From NCBI RefSeq assembly GCF_001401805.1, contig NZ_LKDW01000013.1:44590-108589 (forward strand): a DNA stretch of 64,000 nt. The letters are read 5' to 3'. Each line of letters opens with the position of its first letter. Positions within the stretch are counted from its first letter, which is position 1. Below the pieces are notes generated by a model that ran no database searches, was not told the origin of the DNA, and saw nothing but the letters and a program-made list of their open reading frames with translations. This DNA comes from Pseudoalteromonas sp. P1-25. Its GTDB lineage: Bacteria; Pseudomonadota; Gammaproteobacteria; Enterobacterales; Alteromonadaceae. Positions 18,375 through 28,294 of the stretch are shown here, in pieces. The position numbers and the translations under genes were made by a program.

Positions 18375-18992
18375 CTAGTTTTTATAGTAATCCGCTATTT
18401 GCTTAAATTCGCTAATAAGTTGAGTGGTATTAATAAGAGGTACATTGCCTTGTTGGAACTCAGGCTTAAATATGGCTCTTACCGCTCCATTTGCATCAAC
18501 TAAAGCCACCGAAGCACTATGATCGACCGCATACTCTGATTCTTGTGAGTCACTAATGGCATAAATTAGTCCAAGCTCTCTCACCACTGGGAATAAGTTT
18601 TTGTGCACACCTGATACAGCTAAAAAATCAGGGTTAAAATAATCAATATAGGCCTTTCGTTTTACCGCTGTATCGCGCTGGGGGTCTACCGACATAAACC
18701 AAATTTGCAGTGGGTATTCGTTATGTAACTTTTTATACACACTATTTAGCTTCGCAAGCGTTAATGGGCAAATATCTGGGCAGCTGGTATAACCTAAAAA
18801 TACTAAGTTCCACTGCCCCATAAATTGCGCCTTGGTGACTAACTCACCGTTTTGGTCATTAAGCGTAAAATCTGAAAGAGGCTTTGCTTGCTCATACACT
18901 AAAGCTTGCACATCGGGTGCACTATTTTGCTCTGAGCAAGCAACAAGTAAAAACGAAAAAATTACAACTAAGCTAATCCGTAACTGCTTCAT
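18375..18992 (-). CDS. SCO-family copper-delivery lipoprotein
   Basis: The start at 18992 is chosen because its ATG overlaps the ctaB stop as ATGA; the longest ORF starts four codons earlier. The N terminus has a lipobox-like LLVACS. A thioredoxin-like fold follows with the copper-binding pair CPDIC and the later histidine in EYAVDHSAS. SCO proteins deliver copper to the CuA centre of cytochrome oxidase subunit II. It is the last gene of the oxidase operon. Confidence 0.93.
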   Translation of the reverse strand: MKQLRISLVVIFSFLLVACSEQNSAPDVQALVYEQAKPLSDFTLNDQNGELVTKAQFMGQWNLVFLGYTSCPDICPLTLAKLNSVYKKLHNEYPLQIWFMSVDPQRDTAVKRKAYIDYFNPDFLAVSGVHKNLFPVVRELGLIYAISDSQESEYAVDHSASVALVDANGAVRAIFKPEFQQGNVPLINTTQLISEFKQIADYYKN

Positions 18993-19918
18993 AAGGGGAG
19001 CCATTTATCTATAAATAAGATCACGAAGAGTACCATTAAATGCATAATTGAAAAGCGAAATAAGTCCATGGCATTACTATTATCAGGGGCTAGCTTTAGC
19101 TTAACCGCTTTATATAAAAAGAGTGCATTGAGTACACATGCGCCAACCAAATAAATACCGCCCGACATACCAATTAAATACGGTAACACGCATACAAGCG
19201 CCAGTAATATGGTATAAGCCACAACACACGTTTTGCAAAAATCGATACCATGAGTCACTGGCAGCATAGGAATTTTAGCGCGTTCGTAATCGCTTTTGCG
19301 TGCTATTGCCAGTGCCCAAAAATGCGGTGGGGTCCACGTAAATATAATCATTACAAGTAACCATGGTGCGGCTGCCATTTGATTTGTTTCAGAAACCCAA
19401 CCCAATAAAGGCGGCATTGCGCCAGCTAAACCACCAATCACAATGTTTTGCGGTGTGGCACGCTTTAAAAAAGAGGTGTAAATAAAAGCATATCCCACTA
19501 ACGCAAACAACGTAAGTACGGCCGTTAGGGTGTTGGCCCAAAGCATTAGCATTATAAAACCGGCAAACCCTATCACACCTGCAAAGCTTAACGCATGGGT
19601 TTTACTAAGCCTGCCTTTGGCTACAGGGCGGTGGCGTGTTCGCGCCATTTTTGTATCTATTTCGCTATCAACAACATGGTTTATTACCGCCGCAGCGCCA
19701 GAGAGCAACCCAATGCCTAATAAACTAATAAACTGTACTGTAATGCCTCGCCCTACATCAGGCGCCAGTGCCAAGCCAACCCAGGCAGTAAGTACCAACA
19801 TAGCCACTACTTTAAACTTGCTAATAGCTAAGTAATCTTGCAGTAAATTATAAGCACGTTGAATAAAAGGGTGTGCGCTAATAACTTGTAGTTCTTTTTT
19901 GTCTAGTGTGAGTGCCAT
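18989..19918 (-). CDS. ctaB: Heme O synthase (protoheme IX farnesyltransferase)
   Basis: A 309-residue UbiA-type prenyltransferase with about eight or nine membrane helices. The two Asp-rich motifs are NHVVDSEIDTKMARTRHRP and KSDYERAKIPMLPVTHG. It converts heme B to heme O, the precursor of heme A for the aa3 oxidase. A strong AAGGGGA ribosome-binding site precedes the ATG. It overlaps the SCO gene by 4 nt. Confidence 0.96.
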   Translation of the reverse strand: MALTLDKKELQVISAHPFIQRAYNLLQDYLAISKFKVVAMLVLTAWVGLALAPDVGRGITVQFISLLGIGLLSGAAAVINHVVDSEIDTKMARTRHRPVAKGRLSKTHALSFAGVIGFAGFIMLMLWANTLTAVLTLFALVGYAFIYTSFLKRATPQNIVIGGLAGAMPPLLGWVSETNQMAAAPWLLVMIIFTWTPPHFWALAIARKSDYERAKIPMLPVTHGIDFCKTCVVAYTILLALVCVLPYLIGMSGGIYLVGACVLNALFLYKAVKLKLAPDNSNAMDLFRFSIMHLMVLFVILFIDKWLPL

Positions 19919-19930
19919 TATTATTCCCCT

Positions 19931-20920
19931 TTAAGTGCGTGCTGTTAGGTAGTAACACAACCTAACCATAGTCAATAACAAGATAGCTGCCATTAAATTG
20001 TGTGCCAGCGCCACTCCTAGCGGAAAATGCCAATGCACCACCGCAAGCCCCAAACTAATTTGGCACAGTAGCGCAACGAGCACGCTGACAGTACAGTGTT
20101 TTATTTTTGCAGATTGCGCCTGACTGTATATACGCCACATAATTAGTGCCAACACAACACATGTAACTAGCGCCCAAATTCTGTGTAATAGGTGAATAGA
20201 CATACGCGCCTGTTGCGATAGCACTCCGTACTCATAGTTACTGTGCTCAAGCGGCAGCTGAAACACACTACTGAGTGAAAATGGCTGCGCATAACTACAC
20301 AGCGGTAAGCCATTACAGTGCGGCGCTGCATAATTTGCTGCAAGCCAACCACCTAATGCAATTTGTATAACCAATACAGCCAATGCAACTAAGCTCAATG
20401 AAAAGTAGCGTTTAGCGCTACTATCTCCGCCCTCTATGGGTTTACTGGTTAAACGCAGGTATAAAAGAGTGATTAGCGATAAAATACTAAACCCTCCCAG
20501 TAAATGCCCCATTACAATGAGCGGTTGCAAGTTCATAGTAACGGTCCACATACCCAGCGCTGCCTGAAATATAACTAACAACAATAATGCTAGCGGTAAT
20601 TTAACCGGCGTGTTTGAGTTATGGCGCTTTACAAAAGCCAACACAAATAGCGCTAAAATAAGTAACCCCAGCGCACCTGCAAAGTAACGGTGGATCATTT
20701 CTTTCCACGCTTTGGCGGTTTCAAACATCATATCTGGGTAACTTTGGGTAGCCAGTGCGATATCGGCTTCATGCTTTGGTACAGTTAAAAAGCCATAGCA
20801 ACCTGGCCAGTCTGGACAACCAAGACCTGCGTCACTCAAACGTGTATAAGCGCCTAGCCCTACCACTAATAACGCAAGCAACCCCGTTGCAAGTACCCAG
20901 TGTTTATAATTTTTATACAT
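19931..20920 (-). CDS. ctaA: Heme A synthase (COX15/CtaA family)
   Basis: A 329-residue integral membrane protein with about eight helices. The COX15 features are seen: YTRLSDAGLGCPDWPGCYGF near the N terminus, EMIHRYFAGALG (first heme histidine), MGHLLGGF, and HLLHRIWA and AVVHWHFPLGVALAHN in the second half. It oxidises heme O to heme A. It is 12 nt upstream of ctaB. Confidence 0.96.
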   Translation of the reverse strand: MYKNYKHWVLATGLLALLVVGLGAYTRLSDAGLGCPDWPGCYGFLTVPKHEADIALATQSYPDMMFETAKAWKEMIHRYFAGALGLLILALFVLAFVKRHNSNTPVKLPLALLLLVIFQAALGMWTVTMNLQPLIVMGHLLGGFSILSLITLLYLRLTSKPIEGGDSSAKRYFSLSLVALAVLVIQIALGGWLAANYAAPHCNGLPLCSYAQPFSLSSVFQLPLEHSNYEYGVLSQQARMSIHLLHRIWALVTCVVLALIMWRIYSQAQSAKIKHCTVSVLVALLCQISLGLAVVHWHFPLGVALAHNLMAAILLLTMVRLCYYLTART

Positions 20921-20950
20921 AGGAATCTCCCATTAACAATGCGCTATTAG

Positions 20951-21445
20951 TTAGCTTGAACGAGAATAATTAAGTAGTTTTTTTAAATCTTTTAATAACC
21001 CTTTTTGTACTAAACGGTTTTCTTGAGGCTGCTCTTTAAACGGATACTCAAGCACCACTAACCCCCTATGATCAATTAAATATAAGCTAGCGGGCTGTAA
21101 ATTTTGTTGCGCGTTAAAGGTTTTCCAAGGCATGTTCTTAACATTAGGCGCCCCCATTACAGCCATATCAACCTTGCCTTGGTTTTTTCCTAAGGCGATA
21201 TATAAGTTATCAAGCGCATTGAGCTGCTCATTACACGATGCACTACATTTATTGGAGTAATTAAGTGCAATTGTCCATTGCTTAGGGTTATGTTGCTGCC
21301 AGTTTTCAAGCTTTACTTCGTGCTGTAAAAAATCGCCATTATTGGTAATAGCGCTTGGCAACCAGTCTAGTTTTAGCGCACCGTATGCGAGTACGAGTGG
21401 TACAGCGCAACATACAACAAATAAAACTAAGGGATTATTTTTCAT
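20951..21445 (-). CDS. Cytochrome oxidase-associated membrane protein
   Basis: The start at 21445 (MKNNPLVLFVVCCAVPLVLAYG) has AGAGGA upstream; the ORF could be extended to 21487, but those residues overlap SURF1. It has one N-terminal membrane anchor and a soluble domain with two cysteines spaced NKCSASCNEQ that resembles a thioredoxin-like/SCO fold. Proteins of this kind are routinely annotated between SURF1 and ctaA in gammaproteobacteria and may help copper or heme insertion. The function is inferred from position. It overlaps SURF1 by 11 nt. Confidence 0.8.
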   Translation of the reverse strand: MKNNPLVLFVVCCAVPLVLAYGALKLDWLPSAITNNGDFLQHEVKLENWQQHNPKQWTIALNYSNKCSASCNEQLNALDNLYIALGKNQGKVDMAVMGAPNVKNMPWKTFNAQQNLQPASLYLIDHRGLVVLEYPFKEQPQENRLVQKGLLKDLKKLLNYSRSS

Positions 21446-22175
21446 TGTTAGTCCTCTTTTTACTAGCAAAAATGGCCACCACCACACAAGCTAAGGCTAT
21501 TAAAAACCATTGCACTGCATACGCTTGGTGCTTTTGCGGACTCATCACCACCGCTGTATAATGCGGTATTGCTAGCGCATCTCCAGTACCTTGACGATAA
21601 GCCATAAAGTTAAATAACGATTGATTACTTTGCTTACTTAGCTTTTGTAAATCTATTGATTGAATTCGTTTTTGAAAGTCTTGTTTTGTCGAATTGGTTT
21701 GTAAGTTAAAGCTCGCTAAGTTTTGCTCTTTTATTTGCGCTTTAAACGTAAGAGTACTTTTAGGAAGTTGGATGTTCGGTAATTCGCTGCGTGAAATAGG
21801 CGCTTTTACCCACCCTAAATTAACGAGTAAAACGCCACTTGCTTGGCTTGGCTTAAATAAAACCAATAAATCGTAACCCACTTGCCCTTGGTAAACTTGG
21901 TTATCTAAAAGCCAGTATTGCTGATTTATTATTTTTCCGACAAGCTCAACCTCTACACCTGTTTTATTCCACTTTGAAGGCATGGCCTGTAATTGCTGCC
22001 AGCTCATTACGCCTTGGGTTTGCATGTTAGCTATAGCTGTTAGCTGTTGCTGCTTTTGCTCAGCCCTTGCTAATTGCCAATACCCTAAACGTACACATAC
22101 CAGCACCACAGCTACCACAACGCAAAGTGCGATAAATGAGCTAAGCTTTTGTTTACGCCTTAAAATTAACTGCAT
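21435..22175 (-). CDS. SURF1-family oxidase assembly protein
   Basis: A 246-residue protein with a membrane helix at each end (about 12-32 and 222-241), the usual SURF1 layout. Family motifs are LGYWQLARAEQKQ, LLVNLGWV and HYTAVVMSPQKHQAYAVQWF near the end. SURF1 aids heme A insertion into subunit I. It lies in the oxidase operon after ctaE, separated from it by an oppositely oriented small gene. Confidence 0.93.
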   Translation of the reverse strand: MQLILRRKQKLSSFIALCVVVAVVLVCVRLGYWQLARAEQKQQQLTAIANMQTQGVMSWQQLQAMPSKWNKTGVEVELVGKIINQQYWLLDNQVYQGQVGYDLLVLFKPSQASGVLLVNLGWVKAPISRSELPNIQLPKSTLTFKAQIKEQNLASFNLQTNSTKQDFQKRIQSIDLQKLSKQSNQSLFNFMAYRQGTGDALAIPHYTAVVMSPQKHQAYAVQWFLIALACVVVAIFASKKRTNNEK

Positions 22176-22189
22176 AAAGGGTCAACCCA

Positions 22190-22501
22190 GTGATTATTAA
22201 AATTATTATTGTGCTGCTGTTACTATTTATACTTTTCAACTTGTTTAGAGCGCTATTTATTATGGTGACCGACAAATCTGGCAATCGGCCTATGTCGCAT
22301 TTTTTAGGCCGTCGCGTACTGTTTTCTGTGGTGGTTTTGGTGATGGTGATAGCCGCTGTAAAACTTGGTTTTATAAAGGCTAATCACTCACCATTAGCCG
22401 TTACAACACATACACAAAAACAAATAAACACAGCCACACCACATCAACAAAATGCCAATACCAAGCCGCTGCTTGAAACGCAAAATGTTTATCTTTCGTA
22501 A
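22190..22501 (+). CDS. DUF2909 twin-transmembrane protein
   Basis: A 103-residue protein. The first 70 residues have two membrane helices flanking a loop: IIIVLLLLFILFNLFRALFIMV, then VTDKSGNRPMSHFLGRRVLFSVVVLVMVIAAV. This matches the DUF2909 family, usually found beside oxidase assembly genes. It runs opposite to the oxidase operon, starting 14 nt from the SURF1 start. Its polar C-terminal 33 residues overlap antisense with the end of ctaE. The tail may be an accident of that overlap. Confidence 0.8.
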   Translation: MIIKIIIVLLLLFILFNLFRALFIMVTDKSGNRPMSHFLGRRVLFSVVVLVMVIAAVKLGFIKANHSPLAVTTHTQKQINTATPHQQNANTKPLLETQNVYLS

Positions 22502-23276
22502 AATGGCCTTTTAAAATACGCACAAAAACAACAAACAAAATAATGGCGCCAAGGGTCACATGCATGCCATGAAAACCTGTCAGTAAAAAAAATGTATTGC
22601 CGTAAATGCCTGCATCTAGTGTTAGATTGAGCTCGTTATAGGCATAAATATATTCTTCTACCTGCAATGCTAAAAAGCACACACCCAATAAAATGGTTGC
22701 CCCTAGCATCACTTTTAGCGGTTTACGTTTATTGTTTTCAATGGCTACGTGAGCAAAATGCAAAGTAACCGAAGACGCTAATAAAATAAGCGTATTAATA
22801 AGGGGTAAGCCTTGCCACCCCATAGCTTGCGTGGTTTCACCTGCTGGTGTGGTTAGTAGTGGCCATACGGCCTCAAAGGAAGGCCAAAGCACCTCGTTGG
22901 TCATCGCATTATTCCCAGCGCCGCCAAGCCAAGGCACCGACAAAACACGGGCGTAAAATAATGCGCCAAAAAAGGCCATAAAAAACATAACTTCAGAGAA
23001 TATAAACCAGCTCATGCCCTGTCTGAACGAGCGGTCCATTTGCGCTGAATACAAGCCCTGATCAGACTCGCTAATTACATTTTTAAACCAACTAAAAATC
23101 ATATACAGCAGCACTGCAGTGCCTGCATATAGCAGGTACACACCGCTGCCCCCTTCACTTTCTAAATTCATAACTGTTAACGCCGCACCCACTGCAATAA
23201 AAAATAACGCCACCGCGCCCACTATGGGCCAAGGGCTTTGCTCGGGTACGTAGTAGTTTTCATAATCTTGATTCAT
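22401..23276 (-). CDS. ctaE: Cytochrome c oxidase subunit III
   Basis: I choose the start at 23276 (MNQDYENYYVPEQSPWP), preceded by AGGAGC; the frame extends ten residues further to 23306. There are seven membrane helices. Family blocks include MSWFIFSEVMFFMAFFGALFYAR, the lipid-binding Glu region and GFHGMHVTLG and WHFVDVVWL at the end. It is part of the aa3 oxidase core. The 3' end overlaps the DUF2909 gene on the other strand by 101 nt. Confidence 0.96.
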   Translation of the reverse strand: MNQDYENYYVPEQSPWPIVGAVALFFIAVGAALTVMNLESEGGSGVYLLYAGTAVLLYMIFSWFKNVISESDQGLYSAQMDRSFRQGMSWFIFSEVMFFMAFFGALFYARVLSVPWLGGAGNNAMTNEVLWPSFEAVWPLLTTPAGETTQAMGWQGLPLINTLILLASSVTLHFAHVAIENNKRKPLKVMLGATILLGVCFLALQVEEYIYAYNELNLTLDAGIYGNTFFLLTGFHGMHVTLGAIILFVVFVRILKGHFTKDKHFAFQAAAWYWHFVDVVWLCLFVFVYVL

Positions 23277-23311
23277 GTTACTTGCTCCTAGTTTTACACT
23301 AGACATGCAGG

Positions 23312-23842
23312 CTAGTTATTACTTGCTACTAGCTGCTCACTAATATCAAATACGGTGTACGATAAAGTTAGCTCTTCTACATCGCTCGGCAGTGCGGTAT
23401 CAACATAAAAAAGCAGCTTAAACTCAAGTTCTTCACCCGCTTTTAGGGGTTGTTGATCAAAGCAAAAGCACGCTATTTTATGTAAGTACTTAGCTGCCTT
23501 TCCGGGCGATACAGAAGGTACCGCTTGCATTACTTTATCGATATCACTGGTGTTTTTTGCGCTAAACATTACCTCACGCATAGCACCTGGTTTCACATCA
23601 ACACTGTATTCTTTAGATTTAACAATAAAGGGCGCACCACTTTGCGCATGGGTTGTAAAGCTCACACCTATTTCTCGGTTTTCAGTGATTTGTGTACTTT
23701 GTTTAGCTTGCTCAAGCGACGGCTTGCCATTAAGCCCGGTTATGTCGCAAAACACGTCATATAAGGGCACTAAGGCAAATGCAAAAGCAAACATACCTAT
23801 ACAAATAAGAATTAGGCGCTTTAATAGCGGTGCATGTGTCAT
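23312..23842 (-). CDS. ctaG: Cytochrome c oxidase assembly protein CtaG/Cox11
   Basis: A 176-residue protein. One membrane helix near the N terminus (LILICIGMFAFAFALVPLYDVFC) is followed by a periplasmic immunoglobulin-like domain with the copper motif KIACFCFDQQPL. Cox11 supplies CuB to subunit I. Its ATG overlaps the ctaD stop by one base. Confidence 0.95.
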   Translation of the reverse strand: MTHAPLLKRLILICIGMFAFAFALVPLYDVFCDITGLNGKPSLEQAKQSTQITENREIGVSFTTHAQSGAPFIVKSKEYSVDVKPGAMREVMFSAKNTSDIDKVMQAVPSVSPGKAAKYLHKIACFCFDQQPLKAGEELEFKLLFYVDTALPSDVEELTLSYTVFDISEQLVASNN

Positions 23843-25434
23843 TATTTAATTTCCGGCGGTGTAGAAAAAGTATGATACGGCGCAGGAGAGTCTACTTCCC
23901 ACTCTAAACCTTCAGCACCATCCCATACTTTTGCAGGGACTTTATCGCCCCCTCGGGCACATTTAATTACCACAGCCACAAAGAGTAACTGCGATAAACC
24001 AAAGGCAAACCCACCTACACTAATAATTGCGTTAAAGTCAGCAAACTGCAGAGCGTAATCGGGAATGCGGCGAGGCATACCTGCCAGCCCAACAAAATGC
24101 ATAGGGAAAAACAGCACATTAACGCTTACCAGCGATAACCAAAAATGCCACTTAGCCAAGGCAATGTTGTACATATTGCCCGTCCATTTAGGCAGCCAAT
24201 AATAAGCCCCTGCCATAATAGAAAATATTGCCCCCGTAACTAACACGTAATGAAAGTGCGCCACCACAAAGTAAGTATCGTGATACTGAAAATCAGCTGG
24301 TGTTATAGCCAACATCAACCCCGAAAAGCCCCCTAAGGTAAATAGCACAATAAATGCAATACTAAATAACATGGGTACTTCAAAACTTATTGAACCTCGC
24401 CACATAGTGGCCACCCAGTTAAAAACTTTTACCCCTGTAGGTACCGATATAAGCATGGTCGCGTACATGAAAAATAGCTCGCCAGCAACGGGCATACCGG
24501 TCGTAAACATATGATGCGCCCACACTATAAAGCTCAGTAATGCGATAGAAGAAGTGGCGTATACCATGGAGGCATAACCAAATAGTTTTTTACGAGAGAA
24601 CGTAGGCACGATGGTCGAAATAATACCAAAGGCGGGTAAAATCATGATGTACACTTCGGGATGGCCAAAAAACCAAAATATGTGCTGAAACATCACCGGA
24701 TCGCCGCCACCTGCTGCATCAAAAAAGCTGGTTCCAAAGTATTTATCGGTCAGCACCATAGTGACCGCTCCGGCCAATACAGGCATAACAGCAATTAATA
24801 AAAATGCGGTTATTAGCCATGTCCAAACAAATAATGGTAGTTTCATCCATGTCATGCCTGGGGCACGTAAGTTAACAATGGTCACAATCACGTTTATTGC
24901 GCCCATAATTGAGCTAATCCCCATAATGTGCACTGCAAACACAAACATTGCGGTGTTATCGTTACTGTACGTTGTAGAAAGCGGCGCATAGAACGTCCAG
25001 CCAAATGCGGGGCCGCCTCCAGGCATTAATAACGATGCCAATAAAATTAAAAAAGCGAAGGGTAAAATCCAAAAGCTCCAATTGTTCATTCTGGGCAGTG
25101 CCATGTCTGGCGCACCAATCATGAGCGGTACCATCCAGTTAGCAAGCCCCGTAAAGGCTGGCATTACAGCACCAAACACCATAATTAAGCCGTGTACTGT
25201 GGTCATTTGGTTAAAAAAGTGAGGATCTACCAATTGTAATCCTGGCTGAAATAACTCAGCCCGAATAACCATGGCCATTGCACCACCAATTAAAAACATC
25301 GTCAGCGAAAAAATTAAGTACATGCTGCCAATATCTTTATGGTTTGTTGTATATAACCAGCGTTTAAAACCTTTGGCTGGATGATGGCCGTGGTGAGCGT
25401 TATTGGCGTGTGGTTGTTCTACTATGCTACTCAT
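23842..25434 (-). CDS. ctaD: Cytochrome c oxidase subunit I
   Basis: A 530-residue protein with twelve helices. The heme a ligand is in [10 protein letters not shown]. The CuB/heme a3 region has [17 protein letters not shown], the HH pair in [12 protein letters not shown], and [10 protein letters not shown] with the last ligands. K- and D-pathway residues appear normal ([19 protein letters not shown]). It is the catalytic subunit of an aa3-type, heme-copper oxidase. Start and stop overlap both neighbours by one base, so translation is coupled. Confidence 0.98.
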   Translation of the reverse strand: MSSIVEQPHANNAHHGHHPAKGFKRWLYTTNHKDIGSMYLIFSLTMFLIGGAMAMVIRAELFQPGLQLVDPHFFNQMTTVHGLIMVFGAVMPAFTGLANWMVPLMIGAPDMALPRMNNWSFWILPFAFLILLASLLMPGGGPAFGWTFYAPLSTTYSNDNTAMFVFAVHIMGISSIMGAINVIVTIVNLRAPGMTWMKLPLFVWTWLITAFLLIAVMPVLAGAVTMVLTDKYFGTSFFDAAGGGDPVMFQHIFWFFGHPEVYIMILPAFGIISTIVPTFSRKKLFGYASMVYATSSIALLSFIVWAHHMFTTGMPVAGELFFMYATMLISVPTGVKVFNWVATMWRGSISFEVPMLFSIAFIVLFTLGGFSGLMLAITPADFQYHDTYFVVAHFHYVLVTGAIFSIMAGAYYWLPKWTGNMYNIALAKWHFWLSLVSVNVLFFPMHFVGLAGMPRRIPDYALQFADFNAIISVGGFAFGLSQLLFVAVVIKCARGGDKVPAKVWDGAEGLEWEVDSPAPYHTFSTPPEIK

Positions 25435-26576
25435 TAGTTCGCCTCCCCATCAGCATCAAGTGCTGCCTGAATTTCACTAGGTTGGATAACATCACCCGTA
25501 TCGTTACCCCACGCATTGCGTTTGAAGGTAATTACTGCCGCAAGTTGCTTTATAGATAACTGCTTTGCAAATGCCTGCATTGCAGTGCCAGGACGGCCAT
25601 GAATTACAATATCTATATGATCTTTTATATCACCAAGCACAATGGGGCTACCTTTAAGCGCTGGAAACACACCCGGTAACCCCATACCTGTTGGCTGATG
25701 ACACGCAGCGCAACTTGCCATATACACTTGCTCGCCTAGCGTCATTAACTCTTCTTTAGGAATCGTTTTCTCAAGTAGGGCTGCATCGGCTAATGCCGCT
25801 TTCTGCTTAGCTTGCTTAGCATCTGCAAGCCACGCGTTAAAATCCTCTTGCGACTTAGCTTCAACTACCACGGGCATAAAACCATGATCTTTACCGCATA
25901 GTTCGGCGCATTGGCCACGGTAAATACCCTCTTCGTTGATGTTGGTCCACGTTTCATTAATAAACCCTGGGTTGGCATCTTTTTTAACGGCAAAATCAGG
26001 TACCCACCAAGAGTGAATAACATCATCAGAGGTCATTAAAAAACGCACCTTTTGATTAATTGGCAGTACTAAAGGTTTATCAACCTCAAGTAAGTAATTG
26101 GGGTTTTTATTAGCAAGGTTGGCTATTTCGTCTTGAGGGGTAGACAAAATAGAATAAAACTCCACGTCTTCGCCCATATATTCATAATGCCACTTCCACT
26201 GTGACCCAGTGATCTTAATGGTTAAGTCGGCCTTACTGGCATCTTCCATTGCAATCAAGGTTTTAGTGGCAGGGATTGCCATGGCAATTAAAATAACAAA
26301 CGGAATGGCAGTCCAAAGAATTTCTACTTTGGTACTTTCATGAAATTGGGCAGGAACTGCCCCTTTAGATTTACGGTGATGAATTAGTGCCCAAAACATA
26401 ATTGCGAACACTATCACCCCAATCACACAACATATTAAAAATATTGTCATGTGTAGCTGATATACATTATTACTTATATCGGTTACGCCCTTGCGCATAT
26501 TGTATTGGCTATTAGCCAGCACTTGCTGCGGGAACATAATCAATACAAGCCACAAGGCAGAGGTCAGTTTACCCAT
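25434..26576 (-). CDS. ctaC: Cytochrome c oxidase subunit II with fused cytochrome c
   Basis: A 380-residue protein. A signal peptide ([13 protein letters not shown]) is followed by two membrane helices and the CuA domain with [18 protein letters not shown]-terminal cytochrome c domain follows with heme motif CAACH and distal Met in [12 protein letters not shown]. This is the caa3-like layout, so the enzyme may take electrons through its own heme c. It is the first gene of the operon. Confidence 0.97.
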   Translation of the reverse strand: MGKLTSALWLVLIMFPQQVLANSQYNMRKGVTDISNNVYQLHMTIFLICCVIGVIVFAIMFWALIHHRKSKGAVPAQFHESTKVEILWTAIPFVILIAMAIPATKTLIAMEDASKADLTIKITGSQWKWHYEYMGEDVEFYSILSTPQDEIANLANKNPNYLLEVDKPLVLPINQKVRFLMTSDDVIHSWWVPDFAVKKDANPGFINETWTNINEEGIYRGQCAELCGKDHGFMPVVVEAKSQEDFNAWLADAKQAKQKAALADAALLEKTIPKEELMTLGEQVYMASCAACHQPTGMGLPGVFPALKGSPIVLGDIKDHIDIVIHGRPGTAMQAFAKQLSIKQLAAVITFKRNAWGNDTGDVIQPSEIQAALDADGEAN

Positions 26577-26990
26577 GTGACGGCTCCTTTGATGCTATTG
26601 CGAATGCAAAGCGAAGAGGCATACGGCTTAAACGCCAATTCGTTATTTTTATTATTTAACCAACCTAATTTGTTTTGATTGGTATAGCTGCGCCAACAAA
26701 GAATGTGTATTTGTGTGTTCTCAAAACCAAAAAGCTGTGAGTTATTGTTAGCCCAGCACATTAATGATTAGCTAAAAAACGTACAACAAGCAAGTTTCAG
26801 TATAAAAAACAAACAAGTTGTATTTTAAAATAAGCTTTAATTACGCCAGCTTAAACACAAGTTAGTTGCTAAATAGCGAGTAAAACTAGGGGGTGCATCA
26901 TATAAAAGAGGAGTTAAGTGCGAGTGCAAAAAAGTTTACAGGCTAAATAATTTTAGGGCGCTTTGAGGTAGCGGAAGGTCTTTCTTAAAA
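26577..26990. other. Intergenic region upstream of the oxidase operon
   Basis: About 410 nt between the ctaC start and the lexA terminator. It must hold the oxidase operon promoter. I see no convincing FNR, ArcA or other recognisable operator and no believable ORF; a 65-codon minus-strand frame at 26564-26761 overlaps the ctaC start and looks spurious. Confidence 0.5.
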
Positions 26991-26993
26991 CAA

Positions 26994-27019
26994 AAATGCA
27001 CACTTAAAAGTGCGCATTT
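26994..27019 (-). terminator. Intrinsic terminator of lexA
   Basis: The hairpin arms AAATGCACACTT and AAGTGCGCATTT have one mismatch. On the minus strand they are followed by TTTTTGTTTTA. It lies 30 nt after the lexA stop. Confidence 0.75.
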
Positions 27020-27048
27020 ATAAAAAGTTACTTAAAAATAGTTAAAAA

Positions 27049-27666
27049 TTACATCCAGTCGGCATTTCTTATTACGCCAACAGCTAAACCTTCAATATTA
27101 AAAGATTCGTTTTCAAGGTCTACCTCTATAGGCGTAAACTCTTCGTTTTCGGCGTGTAATAATACTTTTCTGCCTGCTTTTTCGAGGCGCTTTACGGTTA
27201 CGTCTTCATCTACCCGCGCAACCACAACTTGGCCGTTTTCAGCTGTTTGGGTACGGTGTACAGCAAGTAAGTCGCCGTCCATAATGCCTATATCTTTCAT
27301 ACTCATACCGTTAACACGCAGTAAAAAGTCAGCGGCAGGTTTAAACATAAGTGGGTCTATTTTGCAGTGGCTCTCAACATGTTCTTGCGCCAAAATAGGC
27401 GAACCCGCTGCAACTCGACCTATTAATGGTAGCCCTAGTTGCTCTGGCTCTTCTTCTTCAACCAATTGAATACCACGGCTTGCGCCTGGCTTCATTTTAA
27501 TAACACCTTTTTTGGCAAGCGCTTTTAAGTGCTCTTCTGCGGCATTGGCACTTTTAAAACCTAGTGTTTGCGCAATTTCGGCACGTGTAGGAGGCATACC
27601 AGTGTCTTTAATAAAAACTTTTATTAGTTCGAGTATTTGAGCTTGGCGTTTAGTTAATGGTCGCAT
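27049..27666 (-). CDS. lexA: LexA SOS repressor
   Basis: A 205-residue protein. The N-terminal winged helix ([28 protein letters not shown]) binds DNA. The self-cleavage site is Ala87-Gly88 in GRVAAGSP, and the catalytic dyad is Ser122 (NGMSMKD) and Lys159 (DVTVKRLEK). It represses SOS genes and cleaves itself when RecA is activated. Two LexA boxes lie upstream, so it is autoregulated. It stands alone with its own terminator. Confidence 0.98.
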   Translation of the reverse strand: MRPLTKRQAQILELIKVFIKDTGMPPTRAEIAQTLGFKSANAAEEHLKALAKKGVIKMKPGASRGIQLVEEEEPEQLGLPLIGRVAAGSPILAQEHVESHCKIDPLMFKPAADFLLRVNGMSMKDIGIMDGDLLAVHRTQTAENGQVVVARVDEDVTVKRLEKAGRKVLLHAENEEFTPIEVDLENESFNIEGLAVGVIRNADWM

Positions 27667-27670
27667 ACAA

Positions 27671-27686
27671 CTGGTTTTCCATACAG
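27671..27686. promoter_or_regulatory. LexA box, promoter-proximal
   Basis: CTGGTTTTCCATACAG matches the CTGT-N8-ACAG consensus with one mismatch in the outer tetramers. It lies 5 nt upstream of the lexA ATG. Confidence 0.75.
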
Positions 27687-27695
27687 TACATTTAA

Positions 27696-27711
27696 CTGTG
27701 AGTATATACAG
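27696..27711. promoter_or_regulatory. LexA box, perfect consensus
   Basis: CTGTGAGTATATACAG is a full CTGT-N8-ACAG match with the TATATA-type centre of strong LexA sites. With the second box 25 nt away, it reproduces the two-box autoregulatory layout known at E. coli lexA. Confidence 0.92.
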
Positions 27712-27843
27712 TTAAATAAAAATCGCAAATTTAAATTGCGCTTTAAAATAGCTAAACACACCGCACTTGGATATATTTTAGGTAATTACAGACGTTCAGT
27801 ATTTAAAATGCTATAAATTTGCTTTCAGCATAAAGGAGTAATT

Positions 27844-28284
27844 ATGAGTATTTGGCATCAACCCATCACATTAGCGCTTTGCAAACAGTTAGATGAGGGA
27901 ATAAACGGCCAAGGCACGCTAATGAAAACAATGGGTATAGAAATAACCGAAATAGGCGATGATTACCTAGTAGCCACCATGCCCGCTATTCCTGAGCATC
28001 ATAACCCTATTGGTATGGTACATGGTGGCGCAAATGTGGTACTTGCCGAAACCGTAGCAAGCTACGCCGCTAACTTTGTAGTGGACTTTACAAAATTTTA
28101 TTGTGTTGGCCAGGAAATTAGCGCCAGCCATTTAAAGGCCTCTCGAAATGGCACTTTAACCGCTGTTACTCGTGCATTTCATATTGGTAAGCGCAGTTCT
28201 GTATGGGAAATAAAAATAACTAATAGCCGCGGCGAACTTTGCTGCGTATCAAAAATGACCGCAGCGGTTGTCGAGCGCAAATAA
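27844..28284 (+). CDS. PaaI-type hotdog-fold thioesterase
   Basis: A 146-residue protein of the single-hotdog thioesterase family. It shows EHHNPIGMVHGGANVVLAETVASYAAN, the usual active-site block (HGG and the acidic residue in the following helix). It likely hydrolyses an acyl-CoA, perhaps aromatic or small. AAAGGAG precedes the ATG. It is convergent with the hypothetical gene at 28295. Confidence 0.88.
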   Translation: MSIWHQPITLALCKQLDEGINGQGTLMKTMGIEITEIGDDYLVATMPAIPEHHNPIGMVHGGANVVLAETVASYAANFVVDFTKFYCVGQEISASHLKASRNGTLTAVTRAFHIGKRSSVWEIKITNSRGELCCVSKMTAAVVERK

Positions 28285-28294
28285 TTAACTATGG

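Noticed and set aside
26564..26761. 65-codon minus-strand ORF upstream of ctaC
   Set aside because: It overlaps the ctaC start in another frame, has no ribosome-binding site that I can see and shows no protein-like pattern.
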